From NCBI GenBank assembly GCA_019749805.1, contig JAIEPH010000022.1, forward strand, positions 1 to 64,000: 64,000 nucleotides of DNA, written 5' to 3'. The position numbers and the translations under genes are program-made. Below the pieces are notes generated by a model that saw only the letters and a list, made by a program, of their open reading frames with translations, was not told where the DNA came from and ran no database searches. Shown here one piece after another: positions 8,798 to 17,028 of this stretch (the stretch's first letter is position 1; the number at the start of each line of letters is the position of its first letter). This DNA is from Mycobacteriaceae bacterium (GTDB lineage: Bacteria; Actinomycetota; Actinomycetes; Mycobacteriales; Mycobacteriaceae).

Positions 8798-9445
8798 ATG
8801 CTGCTCGTCATGACCAGGACGGCTGGTGACGAAGAAGAACTCATCGCGGCCCTGCGCAACCGCGAGGAGTCCGCGTTCGCGTCTCTGGTGGACCGTCATA
8901 CGCCTGCGATGCTGCGTGTGGCGCGAGGCTATGTGTCGAGCCGCGAGCTCGCCGAGGAGGTTGTCCAGGAGACCTGGATCGCCCTGCTCAAAGGAATCGA
9001 CTCGTTTGAGGGCCGATCGTCTTTGCGCACATGGCTTTTCACCGTCATGATAAATATCGCCAAGCGCAAAGGCGTGCGCGAGCGTCGTGACGCTGACGTC
9101 GCGGTGATGGCCTTCACCGGCAGCACTGTCGATCCGGCGCGCTTCCGGGACGCCGACGACCGCTATCCAGGGCACTGGAGACCGGGGCAACAGCCGTCGC
9201 CGTTTCCGGAGACGCCCGAAGGCTCGGTTCTCGGTGATGAACTCATCAGCCTTGCGCAACGAGAGCTCGACAAGCTGCCCGAGCGGCAACGACTCGTTGT
9301 CACAATGCGCGACGTGCTGGGACTGGATTCCGCCGAAGTGTGCGAGCATCTCGGCATCACGGTCGCCAACCAACGGGTGCTCCTGCATCGGGGCCGAGCC
9401 GCGGTCCGGCAGGCCCTCGAGGACTATCTGAGGGAAAGCTCATGA
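8798..9445 (+). CDS. ECF-family RNA polymerase sigma factor
   Basis: Up to 215 residues with sigma region 2 (around VVQETWIALLKGIDSFEGR and LRTWLFTVMINIAK) and region 4 (around LPERQRLVVTMRDV through NQRVLLHRGRAAVR). Two ATGs are possible (8798 and 8810); neither has a strong ribosome site and the true start may be 8810. It directs RNA polymerase to a small regulon. The stop overlaps the anti-sigma gene by ATGA, the standard pairing for sigma/anti-sigma genes. Confidence 0.93.
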   Translation: MLLVMTRTAGDEEELIAALRNREESAFASLVDRHTPAMLRVARGYVSSRELAEEVVQETWIALLKGIDSFEGRSSLRTWLFTVMINIAKRKGVRERRDADVAVMAFTGSTVDPARFRDADDRYPGHWRPGQQPSPFPETPEGSVLGDELISLAQRELDKLPERQRLVVTMRDVLGLDSAEVCEHLGITVANQRVLLHRGRAAVRQALEDYLRESS

Positions 9446-9681
9446 GCACAGATTCGATGGACTGCAACGAACTCGTGGAGTTGATCACCGCCTACCTCGA
9501 CGGCTCTCTGGATCTGGAGGACCGTGCGCGGTTCGACACCCACCTGTTGGAATGCGAAGGCTGTGAGAACTACCTCCAACAGTTCCGCAGGACCGTGGGC
9601 ACCATCGGCAAGATCCCCGTCGGCGAGCTCGATCCAACCTTCCGAGATCGCCTCCTCGACGCGTTCACAGAATGGCATTAG
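9442..9681 (+). CDS. Zinc-finger (ZAS) anti-sigma factor
   Basis: 79 residues. The anti-sigma zinc domain is visible as CNELVELITAYLDG followed by HLLECEGC, that is the HxxxCxxC motif that holds zinc and can act as a thiol redox switch. It lacks a transmembrane segment, so it is a soluble anti-sigma factor. It starts inside the stop of the ECF sigma gene and should bind and inhibit that factor until oxidation or another signal releases it. Confidence 0.9.
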   Translation: MSTDSMDCNELVELITAYLDGSLDLEDRARFDTHLLECEGCENYLQQFRRTVGTIGKIPVGELDPTFRDRLLDAFTEWH

Positions 9682-9706
9682 ACCGTCTATAACGGTGGCG
9701 CAGTGC

Positions 9707-9847
9707 TCACACCCCAGGTCGCAATGCGTCGTCACCGGCGTGCGTCGCGGCCAACGCACCCGGCTGGCTGTGCACGTACATGTGCAGCGTGAACGACTTC
9801 GACGCATGACCCAGCCACGCCGAAATCCCGCTACGAGCAGTAACCGT
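9707..9847 (-). pseudogene. C-terminal remnant of a phage-type tyrosine integrase
   Basis: Read on the minus strand, this frame gives GISAWLGHASKSFT and then LHMYVHS before a stop. That is the characteristic end of tyrosine recombinases, with the LGHAS box and the Tyr nucleophile in the YxH setting. A stop lies just upstream (9848-9850) and no further integrase sequence is found, so only about 47 codons remain. It marks a former integrated element whose rest has been lost. Confidence 0.7.
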
Positions 9848-10001
9848 TCAGGCATTTGTGGTGTGAAGGCGGCACATCCTGCACGACGGCCTCCTCGCAC
9901 CAGCCGCAGAGCGGCTGGCCTGACTCTTCACACGCACATGCCACGACAGCCCCTGACTATTCGACCCTGCTCGATTCGACCGCAGCATATCGCCTCCGAG
10001 A

Positions 10002-10090
10002 GACCAAACAATGCGCGCCCAATTGTCTAGTCGCACAACGAGGTTCGTTCTCTGCGACCGAACAACGCGGGCTCAACTGTCCAGTCGCAC
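10002..10090. repeat. Pair of imperfect 35-bp direct repeats
   Basis: A 35-base unit beginning GACCAAACAATGCG and ending CTAGTCGCAC (10002-10036) recurs at 10056-10090 with 29 of 35 bases the same and a period of 54. The units lie next to the integrase remnant. No coding capacity or promoter is apparent. Confidence 0.6.
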
Positions 10091-10241
10091 GGTAGGTAAC
10101 CGCCGCAGCGAGAGTGGCCGTGAACATGGCTCTGATCGGCGGTGATGGGCCGACGGGGCAGTTCGTCGGCGACACCGACGAGATATACCCATTGTGACGC
10201 CGGGCTGGGTTCAAAATCGGGTGGAACGAGGAGGGAACGCC

Positions 10242-10943
10242 GTGGACGATCCGATAGCAGAAGTCGTTTCAGCCAGTGCTGCGCTGGCGGCGCACGGCCT
10301 CACCGACATGGTGTGGGGCCACGCGTCGGTGCGGGATCCCGACGGCAACGGCGTCTGGATGAAGGCCAGCGGGTGGGGGTTCGACGAAGTGACGACCGGC
10401 CGCGTCGCTCTCGTGACGCCCGACGGTGACGTCGCCGCCGGAAACGGACCGCGCCACATCGAGTATCCGATCCATACGGAGATCATGGCCGCCCGACCCG
10501 AGGTGCAGTGTGTCGTGCACACCCACGCCCCGACGCTGGCCGCCTTCGCGTCCCTCGATGTGCCGCTGCGCCCGATATCCCACGACGGCGTCCTTTTCGA
10601 GGCCGGGTTACCGCGCTTCACCGTCACCGGGGCGTTGATTGCCAGTCGAGAACTCGGCAGCGCACTGGCCGCCGAACTGGGTGGTGCGCCGGCCATCTTG
10701 ATGCCGTTCCACGGCGCTGCCGTCGCCGGCCCGAACGTCGCCAGCGCCGTGATGCACGCCGTCCTGCTCGAGCGTGCCTGTCGTACGCAGCTGATGGCGA
10801 TGTCCGCCGGGGGGCCGGCTATCTGGTCCGACCCTGCCGAGTCGGCGTTCAAGCGCGAGCAAGCGTGGAATCAGAAGCAACTCGACGCTGGATATCAGTA
10901 TCTGCTTCGCAAGAGTCGAGACGGCACGTCCGAGCACCCTTGA
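10242..10943 (+). CDS. Class II aldolase/adducin family protein
   Basis: 233 residues. The metal-binding signature is visible: HIEYPIHTEI, VVHTHAPT and MPFHGAA supply the Glu and three His that hold zinc in fuculose-phosphate aldolase relatives. These enzymes cleave or decarboxylate hydroxylated substrates. GTG 10242 is chosen because GAGGAGGG sits six bases before it; the frame is open 16 codons further upstream. It precedes the Rieske dioxygenase operon in the same direction by 87 bases, so a step in the same aromatic pathway is likely but not proven. Confidence 0.85.
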   Translation: MDDPIAEVVSASAALAAHGLTDMVWGHASVRDPDGNGVWMKASGWGFDEVTTGRVALVTPDGDVAAGNGPRHIEYPIHTEIMAARPEVQCVVHTHAPTLAAFASLDVPLRPISHDGVLFEAGLPRFTVTGALIASRELGSALAAELGGAPAILMPFHGAAVAGPNVASAVMHAVLLERACRTQLMAMSAGGPAIWSDPAESAFKREQAWNQKQLDAGYQYLLRKSRDGTSEHP

Positions 10944-11030
10944 CTAGCGCCTGGGTGTAGAGAATCCTTCTAACTCGCGGAGATGGCTTTCTGCCTGTCA
11001 GAGAAACGTCCCCCCGGTTGGAGGATTGTG

Positions 11031-12458
11031 ATGCCCGACCTCGTCGATGTCCTGGCTGCAGTGCGCCGGGGCATGATCCCCGCCCACATCTACAACGACG
11101 ACGAGATCTTCGCCCTCGAACGGGAGCGGATCTTCGGCAGGTCCTGGATATTCGTCGGACACGAGTCAGAGGTTCCGCTCGAAGGTGACTACGTGGTCAG
11201 GCGCGTGCTCGACGATTCGTTCGTCATTGCGCGCGACTCCAAGGGCGAGATCAGGGCGATGTTCAACATGTGCCTGCACCGGGGCATGCAGGTGTGCCGC
11301 GCGGAGATGGGCAACGCCTCGAACTTCCGGTGCCCGTATCACGGGTGGTCGTACCGCAATGACGGACGCATCCTCGGCTTGCCGTTTCATCACGAGGCCT
11401 ATGGAGGTGAGCAAGGGTTCAAGAAGCGCGGTCAGACTCTGCTGCCCGCCCCGAGCCTCGCCAGTTACAACGGACTGATTTTCATCAGCCTGGACGCCAA
11501 CGCCGAACCACTCGAGGACTATCTCGGCGACTTCCGGTTCTACCTCGACTACTACTCCAGGCAGAGCTCGGCCGGTTTGGAGGTCTGCGGTCCCCAGCGA
11601 TGGCGCATCAACGCAAACTGGAAGATCGGCGCCGAGAACTTCGCCGGCGACATGTATCACACACCGCAAACGCACACGTCCGTCGTGGAGATCGGCCTGT
11701 TCCGCGAGCCCAAGGCGGAAAAGCGCAAGGACGGCGCCACCTACTGGACCGGGGTCGGCGGAGGCACCACCTACAAACTGCCGTCCGGCGATTTCCGGGA
11801 GCGGATGCGCTACGTCGGCTACACCGACGACATGATCGCGCGCATCGAACAGATCTGGTCGTCGGATCAGCAGAAGCTGGTCGGCGGCGACGGCTTCATG
11901 ATCTCGGCGGCGTCCTGCTTCCCGAACATGAGCCTCGTGCACAACTGGCCGAAGGTGGAGGACGGTGACGCCGTCCTGCCGTTCATCTCGCTTCGGACGT
12001 GGCAACCGATCAGCGCACACGAAACCGAGGTCTACTCCTGGTTCGCGGTCGACTCGGCGGCACCGGAGGAATACAAGAAGAACTCCTACAAGGCGTATCT
12101 GATGTGTTTCGGCTCGACCGGCATGTTCGAGCAGGACGATGTCGAGAATTGGGTGTCGCTGACCAACACCGCGGCGGGCTCGATGGCGCGGCGTCTGCAG
12201 CTCAATAGTCGAATGGGGCTGCTGGAGGACGATACACCCGTCGGAAAGCGCCTGCTGCCCAACGAGTTTCACGGCCCGGGCGTAGCGCAGGTCGGCTACA
12301 ACGAAGCCAATCAGCGTGCTCTGCTGCGATTGTGGGCCGATCATCTGGAGCGTCCGGTCGAGGCCTCGTCGACGGTGGCGGTCGGGACACGCGCCGACGG
12401 GATCGAGCCGCTGGTTCAGACGGCCGGCCGTCCGGTTGCAGATGGAGCGCGGGTATGA
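11031..12458 (+). CDS. Rieske aromatic ring-hydroxylating dioxygenase, alpha subunit
   Basis: 475 residues. The Rieske 2Fe-2S centre is seen as CLHRG with CPYHGW about 20 residues later. The mononuclear iron site follows as NFAGDMYHTPQTH, carrying the bridging Asp and two His. With the beta subunit it adds both atoms of O2 to an aromatic ring to form a cis-dihydrodiol. ATG 11031 has GGAGG eight bases upstream and is preferred to ATG 10983. No ferredoxin or reductase for it is encoded in the cluster, so electron carriers must come from elsewhere. Confidence 0.95.
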   Translation: MPDLVDVLAAVRRGMIPAHIYNDDEIFALERERIFGRSWIFVGHESEVPLEGDYVVRRVLDDSFVIARDSKGEIRAMFNMCLHRGMQVCRAEMGNASNFRCPYHGWSYRNDGRILGLPFHHEAYGGEQGFKKRGQTLLPAPSLASYNGLIFISLDANAEPLEDYLGDFRFYLDYYSRQSSAGLEVCGPQRWRINANWKIGAENFAGDMYHTPQTHTSVVEIGLFREPKAEKRKDGATYWTGVGGGTTYKLPSGDFRERMRYVGYTDDMIARIEQIWSSDQQKLVGGDGFMISAASCFPNMSLVHNWPKVEDGDAVLPFISLRTWQPISAHETEVYSWFAVDSAAPEEYKKNSYKAYLMCFGSTGMFEQDDVENWVSLTNTAAGSMARRLQLNSRMGLLEDDTPVGKRLLPNEFHGPGVAQVGYNEANQRALLRLWADHLERPVEASSTVAVGTRADGIEPLVQTAGRPVADGARV

Positions 12459-13081
12459 CTGCGCCGCAGCATGATCGAGGGACCGGCTTTCGCCGCTTCG
12501 GGCGCGGTGAGACGTACTCCGAGCAGTCGGTACTCGGCGACCACGCGCCGCGTGACCGTCGCGTCGGAAGCACGCTGCCCTTCAACGATGAGCGCCACCT
12601 GCGCGCCCACCAGTTCCTCGTCGATGAGGCCTACCTGCTGGATGCTCAGGCGTACGACGAGTGGTTGGACTTGTTCACCGACGACGTTCACTACGTGATG
12701 CCGGTGCGAGTTTCGACCGCGTTGGGCACCGGGTACGACTCGTCGCCGGGCATGGCTCACTTCGACGAGAACAAGTACTCGTTGAGTCGCCGGGTCGCCC
12801 GGTTCGGCACCGAGCATGCGTGGACGGAGGATCCACCGTCTCGGCTTCGGCACTACATCACCAACGTGCGTACCTTCGCGACCGGCAAAGACGACCACCT
12901 CATCGTCGACTCGGCCGAGCTGCTGTTCCGTAGCCGCGGCGATGTGAACGAAGCCGCGACCGTGTCATGTGGCCGTGAAGACCTGCTGAGGCGCGAAGGC
13001 GACCGCTGGAAGATCGCCCGGCGCACGATCTTCATCGACGAATCGGTCATCCGCATGCAGAACCTGGCGATCTTTCTATGA
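12455..13081 (+). CDS. Aromatic ring-hydroxylating dioxygenase, beta subunit
   Basis: 208 residues of the SnoaL-like beta subunit fold. The segment LVDEAYLLDAQAYDEW and the strand region with HYVMPVRV are typical. The subunit supports the alpha hexamer and shapes substrate choice; it has no cofactor. ATG 12455 overlaps the alpha stop (ATGA), and its own stop overlaps the next gene the same way, so the operon is tightly coupled. Confidence 0.93.
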   Translation: MTAPQHDRGTGFRRFGRGETYSEQSVLGDHAPRDRRVGSTLPFNDERHLRAHQFLVDEAYLLDAQAYDEWLDLFTDDVHYVMPVRVSTALGTGYDSSPGMAHFDENKYSLSRRVARFGTEHAWTEDPPSRLRHYITNVRTFATGKDDHLIVDSAELLFRSRGDVNEAATVSCGREDLLRREGDRWKIARRTIFIDESVIRMQNLAIFL

Positions 13082-13362
13082 GTACCGGAGATGACCGGAC
13101 ATCGGCATTGCCGCAGAGTCTGCTCGACGCTCGTGTCGGTGATCCGATCGTCATCGCTAACGAGTTCAGTGCCACCGAGGTCTACCGGATCGAGACCCGT
13201 AACGGGACACGGCTGCTGATCACGTCACCCCGCACGGGACGCTGGATCACACTGGACGCGTTGGAGGTAGAGGCCCTGACTTGGCAGAACACGGCCACAC
13301 TCGAGGCGATGATCGGCAACCCCCACGCGCCGCTGGTCCCCGACGCCGAGGGCGACCGATGA
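13078..13362 (+). CDS. Small protein of the ring-hydroxylation operon
   Basis: 94 residues without a recognised domain. The sequence is mixed alpha/beta, soluble, and carries no cysteine pair or metal motif. It overlaps both neighbours by 4 bases (ATGA on each side), which argues strongly that it is a real gene and part of the pathway. It is too short to be the ferredoxin and has no cluster ligands. A binding or stabilising role is possible, but nothing in the sequence shows it. Confidence 0.8.
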   Translation: MSTGDDRTSALPQSLLDARVGDPIVIANEFSATEVYRIETRNGTRLLITSPRTGRWITLDALEVEALTWQNTATLEAMIGNPHAPLVPDAEGDR

Positions 13363-14171
13363 CCGGATGGCTCGACGGTAAACGCGCGTTGATCGTCGGG
13401 GCCGGATCCGGTATCGGCCGAGCCGTCGTTGACGCGTTTCACCGTGAGGGCGCGCAGTTGGTGGCACTGGAACGCGACCCGGACAAGTGCACCGCTTTGC
13501 GCGCCGAAGTCCCCGACGTCCCCGTGATCGAGGGCGACGCGACGACGAGGGCAGCCAACGTCGAGGCCGTCGACGCCGCCGTTGACGCCTTTGGGGGACT
13601 GGACACCTTGGTCAACTGTGTTGGCGTCTTCGACTTCTATCAGGGCCTGACCGACATAGCCGAGGACTGCCTCGACGCGGCGTTCGAGGAGATGTTCCGA
13701 GTCAACGTGTTGAGCCATCTGCAATCGGTCAAGGCGGCAGTCTCGGCCTTGCAGCGCGGGACTGGGTCGTCGGTGGTACTCGCGGAGTCGGCATCCTCGT
13801 TCTATCCCGGTCGCGGCGGGGTTCTCTACGTTTCGTCGAAGTTCGCGGTCCGCGGCTTGGTCGCCAGCCTCGCCCATGAACTGGCGCCCCGCATCCGGGT
13901 CAACGGTGTCGCGCCGGGAGGCACGGTCAAGACCGATCTGCGAGGCTTGACCGCGTTGGGCCAGAGCGAGTTTCGACTCGGTGACGATCCTGATCGCGCC
14001 AGTGGGCTGAAGGCGCGAACTCCCCTGAACGTGGCGCTGACGGCAGAAGATCACGCATGGAGCTTTGTGTATCTGGCTTCTGATCGTGCGCGCGGAATCA
14101 CCGGGGACACTTTGCATCCCGATGGCGGGTACGGGCTCGGGCCAAGCCCATCGCCGACCAGGGTCATGTGA
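13359..14171 (+). CDS. Short-chain dehydrogenase, probable cis-dihydrodiol dehydrogenase
   Basis: 270 residues with the SDR cofactor motif GAGSGIG near residue 13, the NxxG region LVNCVG, and catalytic YVSSK with an upstream Ser. The sequence pattern and its position after the dioxygenase subunits fit the BphB/HcaB type, which oxidises the cis-dihydrodiol to a catechol with NAD. Start ATG 13359 overlaps the previous stop. The ring-cleavage dioxygenase that should follow is not in the window. Confidence 0.88.
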   Translation: MTGWLDGKRALIVGAGSGIGRAVVDAFHREGAQLVALERDPDKCTALRAEVPDVPVIEGDATTRAANVEAVDAAVDAFGGLDTLVNCVGVFDFYQGLTDIAEDCLDAAFEEMFRVNVLSHLQSVKAAVSALQRGTGSSVVLAESASSFYPGRGGVLYVSSKFAVRGLVASLAHELAPRIRVNGVAPGGTVKTDLRGLTALGQSEFRLGDDPDRASGLKARTPLNVALTAEDHAWSFVYLASDRARGITGDTLHPDGGYGLGPSPSPTRVM

Positions 14172-14950
14172 TCGTGACAATCACCAGCGGACCGATGCCG
14201 CAATACCCGATCGAGTCGGTGGACAACGCGTTGAAGGTCGTCCTACTCCTCGCGGAACGGGGCGAACTCCGGTTGACCGACGTGAGCGACTACCTCGGCG
14301 TCGCATCCTCGAGTGCCCACCGAATGTTGGCGATGTTGCTCTATCGCGGGTTCGTCCAACAAGACCCGAAGACAAAGATCTACACCGCAGGCGCTGCGCT
14401 GACGAAGATCGCCTTCTCCATCACCCGTCGTCTGGACTTTTTGGCGCCGCTGCGGCCGTATCTGGAAAAGCTCAGCTCCACGCTCGATGAGACGGTGCAC
14501 CTGTCGATGCTCGACAACACGGCGGTCTGTTTCGTGGATGCGATCGAAGGCTCGAAGGTGGCACGGACCGCTTCACGGGTGGGCATGACGCTGCCCGCGA
14601 GCACAACAGCGTCCGGAAAGGCGATGCTCGCCGGCCTGTCGTCCGTCGAAATCGAGAAGCTCTATCCGACAGAAGAACTCGTCACCCTCACCGACCGCAG
14701 CATCAAGACCAAAGCCGGATTGCTCCGAGAACTCGCGCAGATCCGGCGGCGCGGTTACGCGTGCAGCTCTGAGGAGAGCGAGGCGGATGTCTCGTCGATT
14801 GCGGTCGCGTTTCCCGCTCGCGAAGGGTTGCCGCACCTGGCCTTCAGCACAGCGATACCGCGTCCGCGGATAAGCCCAACGGACAAGCGTCGGATCGGCG
14901 AGATCGTGATGGGTGTCGTCGACGATGCCGCGCAGCTACTGAAAACCTAG
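14168..14950 (+). CDS. IclR-family transcriptional regulator
   Basis: 260 residues: N-terminal winged helix (SVDNALKVVLLLAE, LTDVSDYLGVASSSAHRML) and a C-terminal effector domain with the family stretch ending in VSSIAVAFP. GTG 14168 overlaps the SDR stop by GTGA, so the regulator is the last gene of the aromatic operon and probably controls it in response to a substrate or product. Which direction it acts cannot be told. Confidence 0.93.
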   Translation: MIVTITSGPMPQYPIESVDNALKVVLLLAERGELRLTDVSDYLGVASSSAHRMLAMLLYRGFVQQDPKTKIYTAGAALTKIAFSITRRLDFLAPLRPYLEKLSSTLDETVHLSMLDNTAVCFVDAIEGSKVARTASRVGMTLPASTTASGKAMLAGLSSVEIEKLYPTEELVTLTDRSIKTKAGLLRELAQIRRRGYACSSEESEADVSSIAVAFPAREGLPHLAFSTAIPRPRISPTDKRRIGEIVMGVVDDAAQLLKT

Positions 14951-14962
14951 GGTAAAGAGCGC

Positions 14963-15409
14963 TCAGGCGGCGCGGCGATCCGACCGTGGGCCATCGATGA
15001 TGCCGGTGGCGAAGGCGTCGGACGCCTTGCGGGGGTGGCCGCTGAGCATGTTGAGCTTGATCGCGAACATCTGCGCGTTCCCGCTCGCACCGTACGAGTA
15101 CGGCTGCCTGCGGCGGATGTCGGCGCGTGCGCTCCTGATGACCAGGTGGACCTCGTCGTCGGGCTGACCGGGCGAGCGAGTGACGTCGACCTTCGCGCTC
15201 AGCCCGCCGATGGGCAATCGTTCGGCGTCGCGGCCAGAACCGACGATGAGATGGCTGCGGGTCAACCGCAGGTCATCGCACGACATCAGCACGCCGTCCA
15301 CGCGATCTTGACGCTGTTGGTATTGCTCCAAAACGAACGCGATGGCCATCACTATCGCCAGCGGGATGGCTATCGCTCCGATCCACGCGTGCCCCAAAAA
15401 CGGGTCCAT
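14963..15409 (-). CDS. Single-span membrane protein of unknown function
   Basis: 148 residues. One N-terminal transmembrane helix (around IGAIAIPLAIVMAIAFVL) is followed by a cytoplasmic or external polar domain with several Arg/Asp-rich stretches. GGAGGGGG five bases before ATG 15409 supports this start; the frame is open for 14 more codons. No family recognised. It converges on the IclR gene with a 12-base gap. Confidence 0.7.
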   Translation of the reverse strand: MDPFLGHAWIGAIAIPLAIVMAIAFVLEQYQQRQDRVDGVLMSCDDLRLTRSHLIVGSGRDAERLPIGGLSAKVDVTRSPGQPDDEVHLVIRSARADIRRRQPYSYGASGNAQMFAIKLNMLSGHPRKASDAFATGIIDGPRSDRRAA

Positions 15410-15819
15410 CGTTCCCCCTCCACGTGGATGCCGGGCTCCAAATGAATTCATCGACGGTGATCTCCATCACACCATTACCTGATGGCAAATTCCTCAAAAT
15501 CGGAGAATTTCGAGCCAAATCTGCGAGAAATCCCGGCAGTTCTTTTGAAGTCAGTGTCAGCTGTGACCAGCTGAGACGCATGTGGCTACTAAGGGGTCCG
15601 CGCTGTCGGCAACGTGTCGTCGGGATCGCTGACGTTCATCGGTCTCGGCCCAGTCTCGGAGTGGACTCGCGATGTCGGATCAACGTCAGCGTGATCGTGC
15701 CGTCCGGACGGAGCTCATCGGCCAATCCCGTTGCCTGCTGGCCGATCTCATCCGCGGTGTTTCGCTCGTACAGCAGTCACCCAGGTTGCGTGGATATATT
15801 GTCGGCGCGGGAGGTAGCC
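15410..15819. other. Intergenic region with no recognised feature
   Basis: 410 bases between divergent genes. Short frames exist on both strands (for example a minus-strand frame ending near 15410) but lack ribosome sites and known domains. The region ends with the GGGAGG ribosome site of the next gene. Confidence 0.5.
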
Positions 15820-16959
15820 ATGGTGACTCGTTGCACCGGGGCAACCCGAAAGCGACAGCTGGCGATTCGGCTTGTCGTCGTCGCACTGCTCCTCGGGGCG
15901 TGCAACAGCGCACATGAGCCGGCGCCGGGAACCCACGACAGGACCGCGGCCACCGCGGCGTTCGCGCCGGACGAATCCGCGGCCCGCAGCCAGGATGTGC
16001 TCAACCGCGCAATCAAGCTTGACGAGCCCGGCTGCTCCGCCGCGGTCGGTTTCGACGGCAATGTGATCTGGAAAGGGGTGCGTGGTCTCGCCGATCTGAA
16101 AACCGGCGCCGAGATCACCGACGGCACCGTCTTCGACATCGCTTCTGTGTCCAAGCAATTCACCGCCACCGCGGTCCTGCTGTTGGTGGACGCGGGCAAG
16201 CTCTCGCTCGACGACACCCTGGCCTCCCTGGTGCCGGGCCTCCCCGCGTGGGCCGAAGCCGTGACCGTCGGACAAGTCATGCATCAAACGAGCGGCATCC
16301 CGGACTACATCGGACTGCTGGAGGAGGCCGGCTATCGATACAGCGACCGCACGACGCAGGCGCAGGCACTGCAGATCCTCGCCCAGGTACCGGATTTGGA
16401 TTTCGAGCCCGGCGACCAGTTTGAATACTCGAACTCCAACTATCTGTTGCTTGCCGACATCGTCCAGAGGGTCTCCGGCCAGCCCTTGCCCGCCTACCTG
16501 AGCGCCGAGGTCTTCAAGCCGCTCGATCTAGCCATGGTGGTGGATGCCGGCAGCTCGATCCCGGACAAGGCCCTGTCCTACGGGTTGGACGAGGACGCCT
16601 CCGAGTACACCGTCTCGAATTCCGCGTGGGAGCAGGTCGGCGACGGCGCCATCCAAACCACACCCACCCAACTCGTGCGGTGGGCCGATAACTATCGAAC
16701 CGGAAAGCTGGGCGGCCAGCGCCTCCTCGACGAGCAGGTCGAAGGGGCCACAGACACCGGAGCCGGCGACAGGAACCGTTACGGCGCAGGCATCTTCGTC
16801 CACCCCGACGGCAGCCTCGACCACGACGGCTCCTGGGCTGGATTCGTCAGCGCGTTCCACGTCGGTGCGGACCGACACACGTCCATCGCCGTCACCTGCA
16901 ACACCGACACTCAGGACCCGGTGGCGATCGCCGACCAACTACAGGACATCTGGGAATAG
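15820..16959 (+). CDS. Lipoprotein serine hydrolase of the beta-lactamase/class C PBP family
   Basis: 379 residues. The signal ends in the lipobox LLLGAC, so it is anchored outside the membrane. Active-site motifs: SVSK (SxxK), YSNSNY (YxN) and, in place of KTG, HDGSW. Relatives include D-Ala-D-Ala carboxypeptidases, esterases and mycobacterial LpqF-type proteins; the exact substrate is open. ATG 15820 has GGGAGG six bases upstream. The frame is open 130 codons further upstream without export features, so the longer version is rejected. Confidence 0.9.
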   Translation: MVTRCTGATRKRQLAIRLVVVALLLGACNSAHEPAPGTHDRTAATAAFAPDESAARSQDVLNRAIKLDEPGCSAAVGFDGNVIWKGVRGLADLKTGAEITDGTVFDIASVSKQFTATAVLLLVDAGKLSLDDTLASLVPGLPAWAEAVTVGQVMHQTSGIPDYIGLLEEAGYRYSDRTTQAQALQILAQVPDLDFEPGDQFEYSNSNYLLLADIVQRVSGQPLPAYLSAEVFKPLDLAMVVDAGSSIPDKALSYGLDEDASEYTVSNSAWEQVGDGAIQTTPTQLVRWADNYRTGKLGGQRLLDEQVEGATDTGAGDRNRYGAGIFVHPDGSLDHDGSWAGFVSAFHVGADRHTSIAVTCNTDTQDPVAIADQLQDIWE

Positions 16960-16968
16960 AACTTGGAC

Positions 16969-16985
16969 GTACCGAATGTCGGTAC
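16969..16985. terminator. Short hairpin between convergent genes
   Basis: GTACCGA and TCGGTAC form a perfect 7-bp stem with a 3-base loop, ten bases after the serine hydrolase stop and before the convergent lipoprotein gene. There is no T tract, as is usual for mycobacterial termination hairpins. Confidence 0.4.
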
Positions 16986-17028
16986 CCCTGCGGAATGACG
17001 AGCACCTTGACGTCGGCTTGATCTCCAG

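Larger units (their letters stand above)
9682..10241. other. Non-coding region with decayed mobile DNA
   Basis: 560 bases with no intact gene. It contains the end of a decayed tyrosine integrase (9707-9847) and a pair of 35-base direct repeats (10002-10090). The rest shows no recognisable signal except the ribosome site of the aldolase gene. Confidence 0.6.

Noticed and set aside
15672..15917. Short plus-strand frame before the serine hydrolase
   Set aside because: It lacks a ribosome site, has no known domain and overlaps the start of the well-supported lipoprotein gene.
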